Origin: CAZEHS01 sp964424355
GTDB taxonomy: Bacteria > Bacillota > Clostridia > Peptostreptococcales > Acidaminobacteraceae
Reading direction: 5' to 3'
Length of the DNA: 64,000 nt
NCBI GenBank assembly: GCA_964424355.1
Contig: CAYRIO010000019.1
Location: 1 to 64,000 of the forward strand
The position numbers and the translations under genes were made by a program. How positions within the stretch are numbered: position 1 is the first letter of the stretch; each line of letters opens with the position of its first letter. Under the pieces are notes generated by a model that was not told where the DNA came from, searched no databases, and saw only the letters and a program-made list of their open reading frames with translations. Of the stretch, positions 50,817-59,096 are shown piece by piece.

Positions 50817-51185
50817 ATGATTCAACAGGAAACGCGATTGACTGTTGCTGATAACTCCGGAGCTAAGGAATTGCTCTGTATCCGTGTATTGGGCGGCTCC
50901 AAGCGTAAGTACGGCAACATAGGAGATGTTATTGTTTGTGCAGTCAAGAACGCAACACCCGGCGGTGTTGTCAAAAAAGGCGACGTCGTTAAAGCAGTAA
51001 TTGTACGTTCAGTACATGGCGTACGCCGAAACGATGGCAGTATTGTAAAATTCGATGAGAACGCTGCTGTTATCATCAAGGATGACCTGAGCCCCGTCGG
51101 AACCCGGATCTTTGGCCCAGTTGCCAGAGAACTGCGAGACAAGAAGTTTATGAAAATTGTCTCTTTGGCTCCCGAAGTGCTTTAG
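50817..51185 (+). CDS. rplN: 50S ribosomal protein L14
   Basis: 122 residues, subunit-interface protein that contacts h14. Signatures are IQQETRLTVADNSGAKELLC, VKKGDVVKAVIVRSV and GTRIFGPVARELRDKKFMKI. Start after GAAGGAGGGACTTCAC. Begins the spc part of the cluster. Confidence 0.97.
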   Translation: MIQQETRLTVADNSGAKELLCIRVLGGSKRKYGNIGDVIVCAVKNATPGGVVKKGDVVKAVIVRSVHGVRRNDGSIVKFDENAAVIIKDDLSPVGTRIFGPVARELRDKKFMKIVSLAPEVL

Positions 51186-51202
51186 GTTACGGAGGTGCAC
51201 AA

Positions 51203-51511
51203 ATGACTATCAAAAAAGGTGACTCAGTCGTTATCATTGCAGGCAAAGATAAGGGCAAGTCAGGAAAAGTAATCGAGTCAATCCCTTCTAAGGATCGTGT
51301 AATCGTAGAAGGCATCAATATGCAGGCTAAGCACAAGAAGCAGACAGCAAAGGTCCAGCAGGCTGGAATCATCCACATGCCAGGTCCTATCCACGTATCA
51401 AACGTGATGCTGTTTGATTCCAAGGCAAAATCCGGTACGCGTATCCGGTTTGAGGAACGTAACGGTAAGAAAGTCCGCGTTTCCGTCAAATCGGGCAACG
51501 TAATCGAATAA
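51203..51511 (+). CDS. rplX: 50S ribosomal protein L24
   Basis: 102 residues, assembly initiator with KOW motif. Signatures are KGDSVVIIAGKDKGKSGKVI, VEGINMQAKHKK and GTRIRFEERNGKKVRVS. Start ATG follows ACGGAGGTGCACAA, 17 nt after rplN. Confidence 0.96.
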   Translation: MTIKKGDSVVIIAGKDKGKSGKVIESIPSKDRVIVEGINMQAKHKKQTAKVQQAGIIHMPGPIHVSNVMLFDSKAKSGTRIRFEERNGKKVRVSVKSGNVIE

Positions 51512-51540
51512 GCCCAGTTCGTTGAAAGGAGGACCATTCA

Positions 51541-52080
51541 GTGACCAGACTTAAAGCGAAGTATCAAAGCGAAATCGCAAAAGCCATGATGGAGAAATTC
51601 AATTATAAGAACGTCATGGAAATCCCGAAAATTGAGAAGGTTGTTATCAATACCGGGGTTGGCGATGTTAAAGATAACTCAAAATCAATCAATATGGTAG
51701 TGGACGAAATGGCATTGATCACAGGCCAAAAGCCTGTGGTTACAAAAGCCAAGAAATCCGTAGCCAACTTCAAAGTCCGACAAGGCATGGCAGTCGGTAT
51801 GAAGGTAACGCTTCGTGGCAGCCAAATGTATGAGTTCCTAGACAGACTCATCTCAGTTGCGCTCCCCCGCGTTCGTGACTTCAAGGGTGTTAACCCCAAC
51901 TCATTCGATGGCCGTGGTAACTACACCATGGGTGTCCGTGAGCAATTGATTTTCCCCGAAATCAACTACGATAAAGTTGAGAATGTTCGTGGGATGGATA
52001 TCACATTCGTCACGACTGCCAAAACAGATGAAGAGGCTCGTGAGCTGCTCCGGCTGTTTGGGATGCCGTACAGCAAATAG
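51541..52080 (+). CDS. rplE: 50S ribosomal protein L5
   Basis: 179 residues, 5S rRNA binder at the central protuberance. Signatures are PKIEKVVINTGVGD, GQKPVVTKAKKSVANFKVR and GRGNYTMGVREQLIFPEI. Start is GTG 51541 after AAAGGAGGACCATTCA. Confidence 0.96.
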   Translation: MTRLKAKYQSEIAKAMMEKFNYKNVMEIPKIEKVVINTGVGDVKDNSKSINMVVDEMALITGQKPVVTKAKKSVANFKVRQGMAVGMKVTLRGSQMYEFLDRLISVALPRVRDFKGVNPNSFDGRGNYTMGVREQLIFPEINYDKVENVRGMDITFVTTAKTDEEARELLRLFGMPYSK

Positions 52081-52097
52081 TAAGGAGGGTGCTATAA

Positions 52098-52283
52098 GTG
52101 GCAAAACTTGCGCTTAAGATCAAACAAGCTCGAAAACAGAAGTTTTCGACCCGTGAATACAACCGATGCCGCATCTGCGGTCGACCCCACGCTTATCTCA
52201 GAAAGTTCGGCGTATGCCGTATCTGCTTCCGAGAGCTGGCTTACCTCGGACAAATTCCGGGCGTTAAGAAAGCCAGTTGGTAG
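52098..52283 (+). CDS. rpsZ: 30S ribosomal protein S14, zinc-binding type Z
   Basis: 61 residues, short S14 form. CRICG (near residue 24) and CRICF (near 39) give the four zinc-ligating cysteines, so this is the C+ (type Z) form; the end GQIPGVKKASW is the family signature. Start is GTG 52098 after AAGGAGGGTGCTATAA. Called rpsN in some annotations. Confidence 0.96.
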   Translation: MAKLALKIKQARKQKFSTREYNRCRICGRPHAYLRKFGVCRICFRELAYLGQIPGVKKASW

Positions 52284-52306
52284 AATCCTGAAGGGAGGTA
52301 TTATCC

Positions 52307-52705
52307 ATGACTATGACGGATCCGATTGCAGATATGCTGACGCGCATCCGCAACGCAAATATGGTGCGACATGCTAACGTTGAAGTTCCCGCTTCCAACA
52401 TGAAGAAGACGATTGCTCAAATCCTTTCGGATGAGGGCTTCATCAAAGGGTACGAAGTAACAGAAGACGAAAAGCAGGGCACTATCAAAATCACAATGAA
52501 ATATGACGAAAATAAAGACCGTGTAATCACAGGCCTGAAGCGGATTTCCAAGCCCGGCCTCCGTGTTTACGCAAAGCGAAACGAAGTTCCCCGAGTACTC
52601 GGCGGACTTGGAATTGCAATCATTTCAACATCCAGAGGCATTATGTCCGACAAGCAAGCCCGAAAAGAAGGCCTTGGCGGCGAAGTGATTTGCTACGTCT
52701 GGTAA
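52307..52705 (+). CDS. rpsH: 30S ribosomal protein S8
   Basis: 132 residues, primary 16S rRNA binder and, in E. coli, translational repressor of the spc operon. Signatures are DPIADMLTRIRNANMVRH, RISKPGLRVYAKRNEVPRV and ISTSRGIMSDKQARKEGLGG. Start after AGGGAGGTATTATCC. Confidence 0.96.
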   Translation: MTMTDPIADMLTRIRNANMVRHANVEVPASNMKKTIAQILSDEGFIKGYEVTEDEKQGTIKITMKYDENKDRVITGLKRISKPGLRVYAKRNEVPRVLGGLGIAIISTSRGIMSDKQARKEGLGGEVICYVW

Positions 52706-52732
52706 GCATTTAACACGTAGGAGGCTGATTCC

Positions 52733-53275
52733 ATGTCACGTATTGGCAGACTGCCGGTAGCGATCCCCCAGGGCGTCACAATCACTATCAGTGATGATAA
52801 TCTTGTGACCGTAAAAGGGCCCTTGGGCACGCTTTCGGAGAAAATTCAAAAAGATATGCAGATTTCTATCGAAGGGGACGTCCTGAGCGTCAATCGTCCC
52901 ACAGAACAGAAACTCCATAGATCCCTTCACGGCCTGAGCCGCTCACTGATCAATAATATGGTCGTTGGCGTAACTGAAGGCTATGTGAAAAAGCTGAGCA
53001 TCGTCGGCGTTGGTTACAAAGCCACGAAGCAAGGCAACAAGTTGGATATGGCCCTGGGTTATTCTCACCCAGTCATCCTGGAAGATCCAGCTGGTATTAC
53101 AACAGAAGTACCCACGCAAACGGAGATCCTTGTAAAAGGGATCGAGAAAGCGCTGGTTGGGAATTACGCTGCCAAGATTCGCGCCCTGAGACCTCCCGAG
53201 CCTTACAAAGGCAAAGGGATCCGATACGCTAACGAAAACGTACGGCGCAAAGAAGGCAAAACAGGTAAGAAATAG
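52733..53275 (+). CDS. rplF: 50S ribosomal protein L6
   Basis: 180 residues, two repeated domains near the GTPase centre. Signatures are SRIGRLPVAIPQGVTI, LHRSLHGLSRSLINNMVVGV and the C-terminal RPPEPYKGKGIRYANENVRR. Start after TAGGAGGCTGATTCC. Confidence 0.96.
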   Translation: MSRIGRLPVAIPQGVTITISDDNLVTVKGPLGTLSEKIQKDMQISIEGDVLSVNRPTEQKLHRSLHGLSRSLINNMVVGVTEGYVKKLSIVGVGYKATKQGNKLDMALGYSHPVILEDPAGITTEVPTQTEILVKGIEKALVGNYAAKIRALRPPEPYKGKGIRYANENVRRKEGKTGKK

Positions 53276-53292
53276 ATAAGGGGTGACGATTC

Positions 53293-53661
53293 ATGATTAC
53301 GAAGGTCAATAAGAACCAGAAGCGTCAGGTCCGTCAGGTCCGTGTACGTAAAAAAGTCTCCGGCACTCCTGAACGTCCAAGATTGAACGTTTATAGAAGC
53401 CTGAACAACATCTTCGCTCAAATCATCGATGACGTGAACAAAGTGACACTTGCTTCTGCCTCTACTCTGGACAAGGATATCAAATCCGAGCTACAGGGCA
53501 CTGGCAACAAAGCAGCAGCCCGCCTGGTGGGTCAAGTCGTTGCAAAGCGTGCGATTGAAAAGGGTGTTGATGCAGTAGTCTTTGACCGTGCCGGTTACCT
53601 GTACCATGGTCGGGTCAAAGAACTGGGTGAAGGCGCCCGGGAAGCTGGGCTGAAATTCTAG
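53293..53661 (+). CDS. rplR: 50S ribosomal protein L18
   Basis: 122 residues, 5S rRNA binder. Basic N terminus (KNQKRQVRQVRVRKKVSG), then RPRLNVYRSLNNIFAQIID and the C-terminal FDRAGYLYHGRVKELGEGAR. Start after AAGGGGTGACGATTC. Confidence 0.96.
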   Translation: MITKVNKNQKRQVRQVRVRKKVSGTPERPRLNVYRSLNNIFAQIIDDVNKVTLASASTLDKDIKSELQGTGNKAAARLVGQVVAKRAIEKGVDAVVFDRAGYLYHGRVKELGEGAREAGLKF

Positions 53662-53679
53662 CGAAAGGGAGGTTCCACC

Positions 53680-54186
53680 ATGAAAGGTCCAAGAATTGAT
53701 GGATCCAAGCTCGAACTTAAAGAGCAAGTGATTCACATAAACCGTGTTACTAAAGTAGTAAAGGGTGGTCGAAACTTCCGGTTCAGTGCCCTGGTTGTCG
53801 TCGGTGACGAAGACGGTCATGTCGGTATTGGCAAGGGTAAAGCCCAGGAAGTTCCGGAAGCTATCCGGAAAGCGATTGAAAGCGCGAAGAAGCACATGAT
53901 CACGGTTCCCCGTGTAGGAACAACCATTCCTCACGAAATCCGTGGTCGCTTTGGAGCTGGTACAGTTCTGATCATGCCTGCTAAAGAGGGTACCGGTGTT
54001 ATCGCCGGCGGTCCTGTTCGTGCGGTACTGGAACTGGCAGGCATCAAGGACGTTCGTGCTAAATCTCTTGGCAGCAACAATTCACGGAACATGGTCAATG
54101 CAACTATCGAAGGGCTTACAAGCCTGAAAACAGTAGAAAGCGTTGCCAAAGCCCGTGGAAAATCCATCAAGGAAATTCTTAAATAG
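53680..54186 (+). CDS. rpsE: 30S ribosomal protein S5
   Basis: 168 residues, accuracy-determining small-subunit protein. Signatures are HINRVTKVVKGGRNFRFSAL, GKAQEVPEAIRKAIE and AGGPVRAVLELAGIKDVRAK. Start after AAAGGGAGGTTCCACC. Confidence 0.96.
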   Translation: MKGPRIDGSKLELKEQVIHINRVTKVVKGGRNFRFSALVVVGDEDGHVGIGKGKAQEVPEAIRKAIESAKKHMITVPRVGTTIPHEIRGRFGAGTVLIMPAKEGTGVIAGGPVRAVLELAGIKDVRAKSLGSNNSRNMVNATIEGLTSLKTVESVAKARGKSIKEILK

Positions 54187-54197
54187 GAGGCGGGACC

Positions 54198-54380
54198 ATG
54201 GCAAAATCGCTCAGAATCAAATTGGTTAAGAGCACCATCGGTGCACTGCCCAAACATAAGAAAACTGTGGAGGCTCTTGGCCTTCGCAAAATCAGCCAGG
54301 TTGTTGAAAAACAGGATAATCCCCAAATGCGCGGGATGATCTTTCAGGTCAAGCACCTGCTGGCAGTTGAAGAAATTTAA
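54198..54380 (+). CDS. rpmD: 50S ribosomal protein L30
   Basis: 60 residues, single-domain bacterial L30. Signatures are LRIKLVKSTIGALPKHKKTV and ALGLRKISQVVEKQDNPQMR. Start after TAGGAGGCGGGACC, 11 nt after rpsE. Confidence 0.95.
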   Translation: MAKSLRIKLVKSTIGALPKHKKTVEALGLRKISQVVEKQDNPQMRGMIFQVKHLLAVEEI

Positions 54381-54392
54381 GGAGGTGCGGCC

Positions 54393-54836
54393 ATGAAACT
54401 GCATGAACTCAAACCTGCTGTGGGTTCCACAAAGGCTCCCAAGCGTGTTGGCCGCGGTACCGGTTCTGGTCTTGGTACAACAGCCGGCCGTGGTAATAAC
54501 GGTCAGAACTCCCGTTCAGGCGGCGGCGTACGCCCCGGTTTTGAAGGCGGCCAGATGCCGCTGTTCAGACGAATCCCGAAACGTGGTTTCAATAACACCA
54601 TGTTCGCGAAAGTCTGGGCTACCCTGAACATCGAGTCTCTGAATGCGTTTGCTCCAAACACCATCATCACACCAGAAATGCTTCTGGAGTGTGGCATGGT
54701 TAGAAAATTGAATGATGGTCTTAAGATTCTCGGCGATGGTGAACTTACCGTTGCTCTCACAGTACGTGCTCACAAATTCACTCAGTCTGCACTGAAGAAA
54801 ATTGAAGCGGCTGGAGGAAAGGCAGAGGTGATCTAA
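54393..54836 (+). CDS. rplO: 50S ribosomal protein L15
   Basis: 147 residues. MKLHELKPAVGSTKAPKRVG at the N terminus, a Gly-rich basic segment (GRGNNGQNSRSGGGVRPGFE) and a globular C-terminal domain. Start after AAGGAGGTGCGGCC. Its stop directly abuts the secY start. Confidence 0.96.
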   Translation: MKLHELKPAVGSTKAPKRVGRGTGSGLGTTAGRGNNGQNSRSGGGVRPGFEGGQMPLFRRIPKRGFNNTMFAKVWATLNIESLNAFAPNTIITPEMLLECGMVRKLNDGLKILGDGELTVALTVRAHKFTQSALKKIEAAGGKAEVI

Positions 54837-56108
54837 TTGCTGGCAACGCTTGCAAATGCATGGAAAATCCCAGAACTGCGTAAGAGAATCATCTACACCC
54901 TCATGATGTTCCTGGTCTTCAGACTAGGGTCGTCCATCCCGGTGCCGGGTATCAACAACGCACTTCTGGACCAATTGTTCCAGAACGACGCAGGTTTCCT
55001 GAGCTTCTTCAACCTCATGTCTGGGGGCTCATTCAAGCGATTCACCATCTTTGCCTTGGGGATTGCTCCCTACATTACCGCCTCGATCATCATGAACCTT
55101 CTCCAGATTGCTCTGCCTTATTTTGAGAATCTGGCGAAGGAGGGGGATGCAGGACGGAAGAAGATGGTTCAGTACACCCGCTATGGCACAGTTGTACTTT
55201 CACTGATTCAAGCAATTGGGATTACCCTCGGGTTGTTCAAACCGGCGTTCACGAACTTCGGTCTGGTCAGCGCAAGTGTTGCAGTGATTGTATTGACTGC
55301 AGGTACTGCATTTCTGATGTATCTGGGCGAAAAGATCACCGAAAACGGTATCGGAAATGGAATTTCACTGTTCATCTTCGCCGGCATTCTTTCGGGTGTG
55401 CCTGTGGCGGTAGGGACGATGATCCAACAGATGAAGGAAGGCACGCTCAACGTTGTCAGTGTCATCATCTTCTGTGTTCTGGCCGTTCTGATTATTGCAG
55501 GCGTAGTCTTCATGACGCAAGGTTCACGAAAAATACCGGTACAGTATGCAAAACGGCAGGTTGGCCGGAAGATGTACGGAGGTCACTCCACGCATATTCC
55601 CCTGAAAGTGAACATGGCCGGTGTAATTCCAGTCATTTTCGCAATCTCTCTCCTGATGTTCCCGCAGACCATCGCACAATTTTGGCCACAATCAGGCTTT
55701 TATGCTTTCATGAATCAGTGGTTCAATAATGATGATATTTTGTGGAATCTTCTGTATGCGCTGCTGATCATCGGTTTCACGTACTTTTATACATCCGTTA
55801 CCTTCAATCCCGCCGAAGTGGCAGAGAACATGAAGAAAAACGGCGGATTCATACCTGGGATCCGGCCAGGAAAACCAACCAGCGATTATCTGATCAAGGT
55901 ATTGAACAGACTGACACTGGCTGGAGCATCATTCCTGGCGTTGATTGCAGTTTTGCCAAACGCGATTCTGGCCATCCCGGCTTTCTCAGGGTTGCAGATG
56001 AGTTTTGGCGGAACCTCACTGCTTATTGCAGTCGGGGTTTCCATGGACACCATGAAACAGATTGAAGCTCAAATGGTAATGCGACATTACCAAGGCTTCT
56101 TGAAGTAG
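54837..56108 (+). CDS. secY: Preprotein translocase subunit SecY
   Basis: 423 residues, the channel-forming subunit with ten transmembrane helices. Signatures are FRLGSSIPVPGI near residue 30, FALGIAPYITASIIMNLLQ, and the cytoplasmic loop YAKRQVGRKMYGG. Start is TTG 54837, immediately after the rplO stop and behind GCAGAGGTGATC, implying translational coupling. SecE is encoded at 29.7 kb; SecG is not in the window. Confidence 0.96.
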   Translation: MLATLANAWKIPELRKRIIYTLMMFLVFRLGSSIPVPGINNALLDQLFQNDAGFLSFFNLMSGGSFKRFTIFALGIAPYITASIIMNLLQIALPYFENLAKEGDAGRKKMVQYTRYGTVVLSLIQAIGITLGLFKPAFTNFGLVSASVAVIVLTAGTAFLMYLGEKITENGIGNGISLFIFAGILSGVPVAVGTMIQQMKEGTLNVVSVIIFCVLAVLIIAGVVFMTQGSRKIPVQYAKRQVGRKMYGGHSTHIPLKVNMAGVIPVIFAISLLMFPQTIAQFWPQSGFYAFMNQWFNNDDILWNLLYALLIIGFTYFYTSVTFNPAEVAENMKKNGGFIPGIRPGKPTSDYLIKVLNRLTLAGASFLALIAVLPNAILAIPAFSGLQMSFGGTSLLIAVGVSMDTMKQIEAQMVMRHYQGFLK

Positions 56109-56120
56109 CGGGTGGTGGCT

Positions 56121-56765
56121 ATGAGACTGATTCTTCTTGGCCCTCCAGGGGCTGGAAAAGGCACGCAGGCAGTGAGCATCGCCCAAAAGTATGGGATTCC
56201 CCATATCTCCACAGGTGATATCTTTCGGAAGCATTTGAAAGAAGGCACTGCTCTGGGGCTTAAAGCCAAAGAATACATGAACCAAGGATTACTGGTACCT
56301 GATAGTCTGGTTGTTGAGCTGGTTGAATCCAGACTGACTGAAGCTGATGCTGCCGGAGGATTTCTTCTGGATGGGTTCCCACGAACCGTGGTTCAGGCAG
56401 AAGCTTTGGATGCAGTTTTGGAGAAAATGGCCACACAACTGGATCGGGTTATCAATATCGAAGTTGATCCGGGCCTTCTGGTAGAACGAGCTGTTGGCAG
56501 AAGACTCTGCCGACGCTGCAATGCCACATGGCACATCCGGTTTAATCCTACCAAGCAAGAAGGCGTTTGTGATGCCTGCAATGGCGAACTGTTCCAACGT
56601 GAAGATGACACTGAAGAGACTGTGACAAAGCGGATTCAGGTATACCTGGACGAAACATCACCTCTGATTGCCTACTACACTGGAAAGAATAAGCTGTCCA
56701 ATATCACAGGCGAGCAAGGAATCGAAAAGGTGTTTGAGGATATCGTGCATGCCCTTGAGGTATAA
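56121..56765 (+). CDS. adk: Adenylate kinase, zinc-LID type
   Basis: 214 residues, interconverts ATP + AMP and 2 ADP. P-loop LLGPPGAGKGTQA at residues 4-16, DGFPRT in the NMP-binding region. The LID domain carries four cysteines (CRRC..CDAC, about 127-153), the zinc-stabilised Gram-positive form. ATG 56121 is chosen after GGGTGGTGGCT; two in-frame GTG codons directly upstream are less likely. Confidence 0.95.
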   Translation: MRLILLGPPGAGKGTQAVSIAQKYGIPHISTGDIFRKHLKEGTALGLKAKEYMNQGLLVPDSLVVELVESRLTEADAAGGFLLDGFPRTVVQAEALDAVLEKMATQLDRVINIEVDPGLLVERAVGRRLCRRCNATWHIRFNPTKQEGVCDACNGELFQREDDTEETVTKRIQVYLDETSPLIAYYTGKNKLSNITGEQGIEKVFEDIVHALEV

Positions 56766-56767
56766 GT

Positions 56768-57517
56768 ATGATTATTCTTAAATCCAAGCATGAAATTGAA
56801 TTGATGCGTGACGCTGGGAGAATTGTGGCCTTGGCCCATTCTATGATCAGGGAGAACATTGCTCCTGGCATCACGACTCTGGATTTAGATACCCTGGCGG
56901 AAGAAATCATCCGAAAACAGGGAGCCACACCAGCATTTAAAGGGTACGGCGGATTTCCGGCCAGCATCTGCGCTTCAATTAATGAAGAAGTAGTGCATGG
57001 GATTCCAGGGAAACGTCGTCTTGAAGCAGGTGACATCATCAGTATTGATATTGGCGCCTTTTATGGCGGCTATTGTGCTGATTCTGCCAAGACACATCCT
57101 GTCGGAGACGTAGACGAAGAATCCTTACGCTTAATTGACATCACGCGTCTGAGTTTCTACGAAGGGCTGAAGGTCTGTAAGCCGGGTTACCGGCTGTCGG
57201 ATATCGGCAATACCATTCAGACTTTTGTTGAAACCAATGGCTACAGTGTTGTTAGAGATCTTGTGGGCCATGGTATCGGTACTGATATGCATGAAGATCC
57301 TCAGGTACCCAACTTTGGGTCGCCCGGAAAGGGTCCCCGCCTTCAGGTGGGCATGGTGTTGGCGATTGAGCCCATGGTCAATCAGGGAACCTGGCATGTT
57401 GAAACATTGCTGGACAACTGGACAGTGGTGACTCTGGATGGTAAACGTTCTGCTCACTATGAGCACACGGTGGCCATCACAGATGAGGGTCCTGAAATCC
57501 TTACCAGACTCGGATGA
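56768..57517 (+). CDS. map: Methionine aminopeptidase, type I
   Basis: 249 residues, removes the initiator methionine. The five metal ligands are visible in order: D in SIDIGAF, D in CADSAKT, H in GHGIGTDMHEDP, E in AIEPM and the late E in YEHTVAITDEG. Start 2 nt after adk, AGGTATAAGT being a weak ribosome site, so translation is probably coupled to adk. Confidence 0.95.
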   Translation: MIILKSKHEIELMRDAGRIVALAHSMIRENIAPGITTLDLDTLAEEIIRKQGATPAFKGYGGFPASICASINEEVVHGIPGKRRLEAGDIISIDIGAFYGGYCADSAKTHPVGDVDEESLRLIDITRLSFYEGLKVCKPGYRLSDIGNTIQTFVETNGYSVVRDLVGHGIGTDMHEDPQVPNFGSPGKGPRLQVGMVLAIEPMVNQGTWHVETLLDNWTVVTLDGKRSAHYEHTVAITDEGPEILTRLG

Positions 57518-57528
57518 GGAGGACGGAT

Positions 57529-57840
57529 ATGTTATTGACCACAGATATTTCCCCCGGACAATTGGTTCGATCCAAGGCCGGGCGGGATAAAGACCGGCTG
57601 TTCATAATCATCGGGATAATCGATGACCAATATGTTACAATAGTAGACGGAGACCTGCGTCGGGTGGAAAAGCCCAAGCGCAAGAAAATCCGGCACCTGT
57701 CAAAAATCAACCAAGTCAGCGAAACGCTCCAGAAAGCAATTTCAGAAGGTGAGCTGACAAACCCGTTGGTAAGACGTGAGATCGAGAGGTTGGGGGTTAA
57801 CACCCCCTCGCAATTGGGAGGAGTTAGCGTTAATGGCTAA
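57529..57840 (+). CDS. KOW-domain RNA-binding protein
   Basis: 103 residues. An N-terminal KOW motif (GQLVRSKAGRDKDRLFIIIG) resembles the L14e/L27e-like KOW proteins placed between map and infA in many Bacillota. A basic patch follows (RRVEKPKRKKIRHLSKIN). ATG 57529 is chosen after GAGGAGGACGGAT; an in-frame ATG 57514 overlaps the map stop. It overlaps infA by 8 nt. RNA or ribosome binding is inferred from the domain; precise role unknown. Confidence 0.87.
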   Translation: MLLTTDISPGQLVRSKAGRDKDRLFIIIGIIDDQYVTIVDGDLRRVEKPKRKKIRHLSKINQVSETLQKAISEGELTNPLVRREIERLGVNTPSQLGGVSVNG

Positions 57841-58051
57841 AAGCGATGCGATAGAAGTAAAAGGAACCGTCCTGGAGAATCTGCCAAACGCAACGTTTAA
57901 AGTGCGGTTGGAGAATAACCATGTAGTTCTGGCTCATATCTCAGGCAAACTCCGGATGAACTTCATCCGAATTCTGCCGGGGGACAAAGTGACTATTGAA
58001 TTGTCTCCCTATGACCTGACTCGCGGCAGAATAACCTGGCGCGGTAAGTGA
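57833..58051 (+). CDS. infA: Translation initiation factor IF-1
   Basis: 72 residues, OB-fold factor that occupies the ribosomal A site during initiation. Signatures are IEVKGTVLENLPNATFKVRL, VLAHISGKLRMNFIRILPGD and SPYDLTRGRITWR. ATG 57833 lies inside the end of the KOW gene, with GGGAGGAG upstream; the open frame before it is not used. Confidence 0.96.
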   Translation: MAKSDAIEVKGTVLENLPNATFKVRLENNHVVLAHISGKLRMNFIRILPGDKVTIELSPYDLTRGRITWRGK

Positions 58052-58067
58052 GAAGGAGGGAATACCT

Positions 58068-58181
58068 ATGAAAGTCAGACCATCCGTGAAGCAAATGTGT
58101 GAAAAGTGCAAGATTATCAAGCGCCATGGCAAAGTCATGGTAATCTGTGAAAATCCCAAGCACAAACAAAGACAAGGCTAG
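58068..58181 (+). CDS. rpmJ: 50S ribosomal protein L36
   Basis: 37 residues, read directly from the sequence: ATG 58068 to TAG 58181 behind GAAGGAGGG. MKVRPSVKQMCEKCKIIKRH opens the protein; C11, C14, C27 and H32 are the zinc ligands, so it is the C+ form. Located between infA and rpsM as is standard. Confidence 0.96.
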   Translation: MKVRPSVKQMCEKCKIIKRHGKVMVICENPKHKQRQG

Positions 58182-58201
58182 TGTGTCTAACTCCCGATGA
58201 T

Positions 58202-58234
58202 AGAGAACGGCTGCCAGGGAATTCCCTGATCTCT
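58202..58234 (+). promoter_or_regulatory. Hairpin in the rpmJ-rpsM gap
   Basis: CAGGG (58215-58219), loop AATT, CCCTG (58224-58228), with outer AGAGA (58202-58206) and TCTCT (58230-58234). The 111 nt gap is long for this operon. Its place ahead of rpsM matches where S4 represses the alpha operon in E. coli. Confidence 0.4.
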
Positions 58235-58292
58235 CCGTCGCGGGTTGCCATAATAAACTGGAATTAGTGAACTCAGCAGGAGGTGTTATTGC

Positions 58293-58661
58293 ATGGCACG
58301 TATCGCAGGTGTTGACCTTCCGCGCGATAAGCGGGTAGTTATCGGACTCACCTATATCTACGGAATTGGGCGGACAGCGTCTTCCCAGATTCTCACGAAA
58401 GCTGCTATCAGCGAAGAGACACGAATTAAGGACCTCACAGAAGAAGAGGTCAGCAAACTGAGACAGATCATTGAATCTGATCATACAGTTGAAGGGGATC
58501 TCCGTCGTGAGATTGCCATGAATATCAAGCGGTTGAAAGAAATTGGTTGCTTCCGTGGCATCCGTCATCGTAAGAATCTGCCCGTCCGCGGTCAGAGAAC
58601 GAAGACAAACGCCCGTACCCGTAAAGGTCCCAAGCGGCTTGCGGCCAAGAAGAAGAAGTAA
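58293..58661 (+). CDS. rpsM: 30S ribosomal protein S13
   Basis: 122 residues, head protein contacting P-site tRNA and L5. Signatures are ARIAGVDLPRDKRVVIGLTY, RLKEIGCFRGIRHRKNLPVR and the basic tail TRKGPKRLAAKKKK. Start after CAGGAGGTGTTATTGC. Confidence 0.97.
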   Translation: MARIAGVDLPRDKRVVIGLTYIYGIGRTASSQILTKAAISEETRIKDLTEEEVSKLRQIIESDHTVEGDLRREIAMNIKRLKEIGCFRGIRHRKNLPVRGQRTKTNARTRKGPKRLAAKKKK

Positions 58662-58676
58662 GGGGGAGGGTAGAGG

Positions 58677-59075
58677 ATGGTAGCTAAAAAAGCACAAACA
58701 ACTCGCCGCCGACGCAAAGAGAAAAAGAACGTCGAGCGGGGACAAGCTCATATTCAATCCACATTCAACAATACAATTGTTACGCTGACGGATCTGGAAG
58801 GCAACGCACTTGCGTGGTCCAGCTCTGGTAGCCTTGGCTTCAAAGGGTCAAGAAAATCAACACCCTTTGCGGCCCAAATGGCTGCGGAAGCTGCAGCCAA
58901 ATCCGCTATGGAACATGGTCTTCGTTCCATTCAGGTATTTGTAAAAGGCCCAGGTGCCGGCCGCGAAGCCGCTATCCGATCTCTTCAGGCTGCAGGCCTG
59001 GAAATCAGCATGATTACAGATGTCACGCCGATTCCGCATAACGGCTGCAGACCGCCGAAGCGTCGACGCGTATAG
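58677..59075 (+). CDS. rpsK: 30S ribosomal protein S11
   Basis: 132 residues, platform protein. Signatures are AHIQSTFNNTIVTLTDLEGN, KGSRKSTPFAAQMAAE and ITDVTPIPHNGCRPPKRRRV at the C terminus. Start after GGGGGAGGGTAGAGG. Confidence 0.97.
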   Translation: MVAKKAQTTRRRRKEKKNVERGQAHIQSTFNNTIVTLTDLEGNALAWSSSGSLGFKGSRKSTPFAAQMAAEAAAKSAMEHGLRSIQVFVKGPGAGREAAIRSLQAAGLEISMITDVTPIPHNGCRPPKRRRV

Positions 59076-59096
59076 AACGGGAGGTGTCAAGAGACT

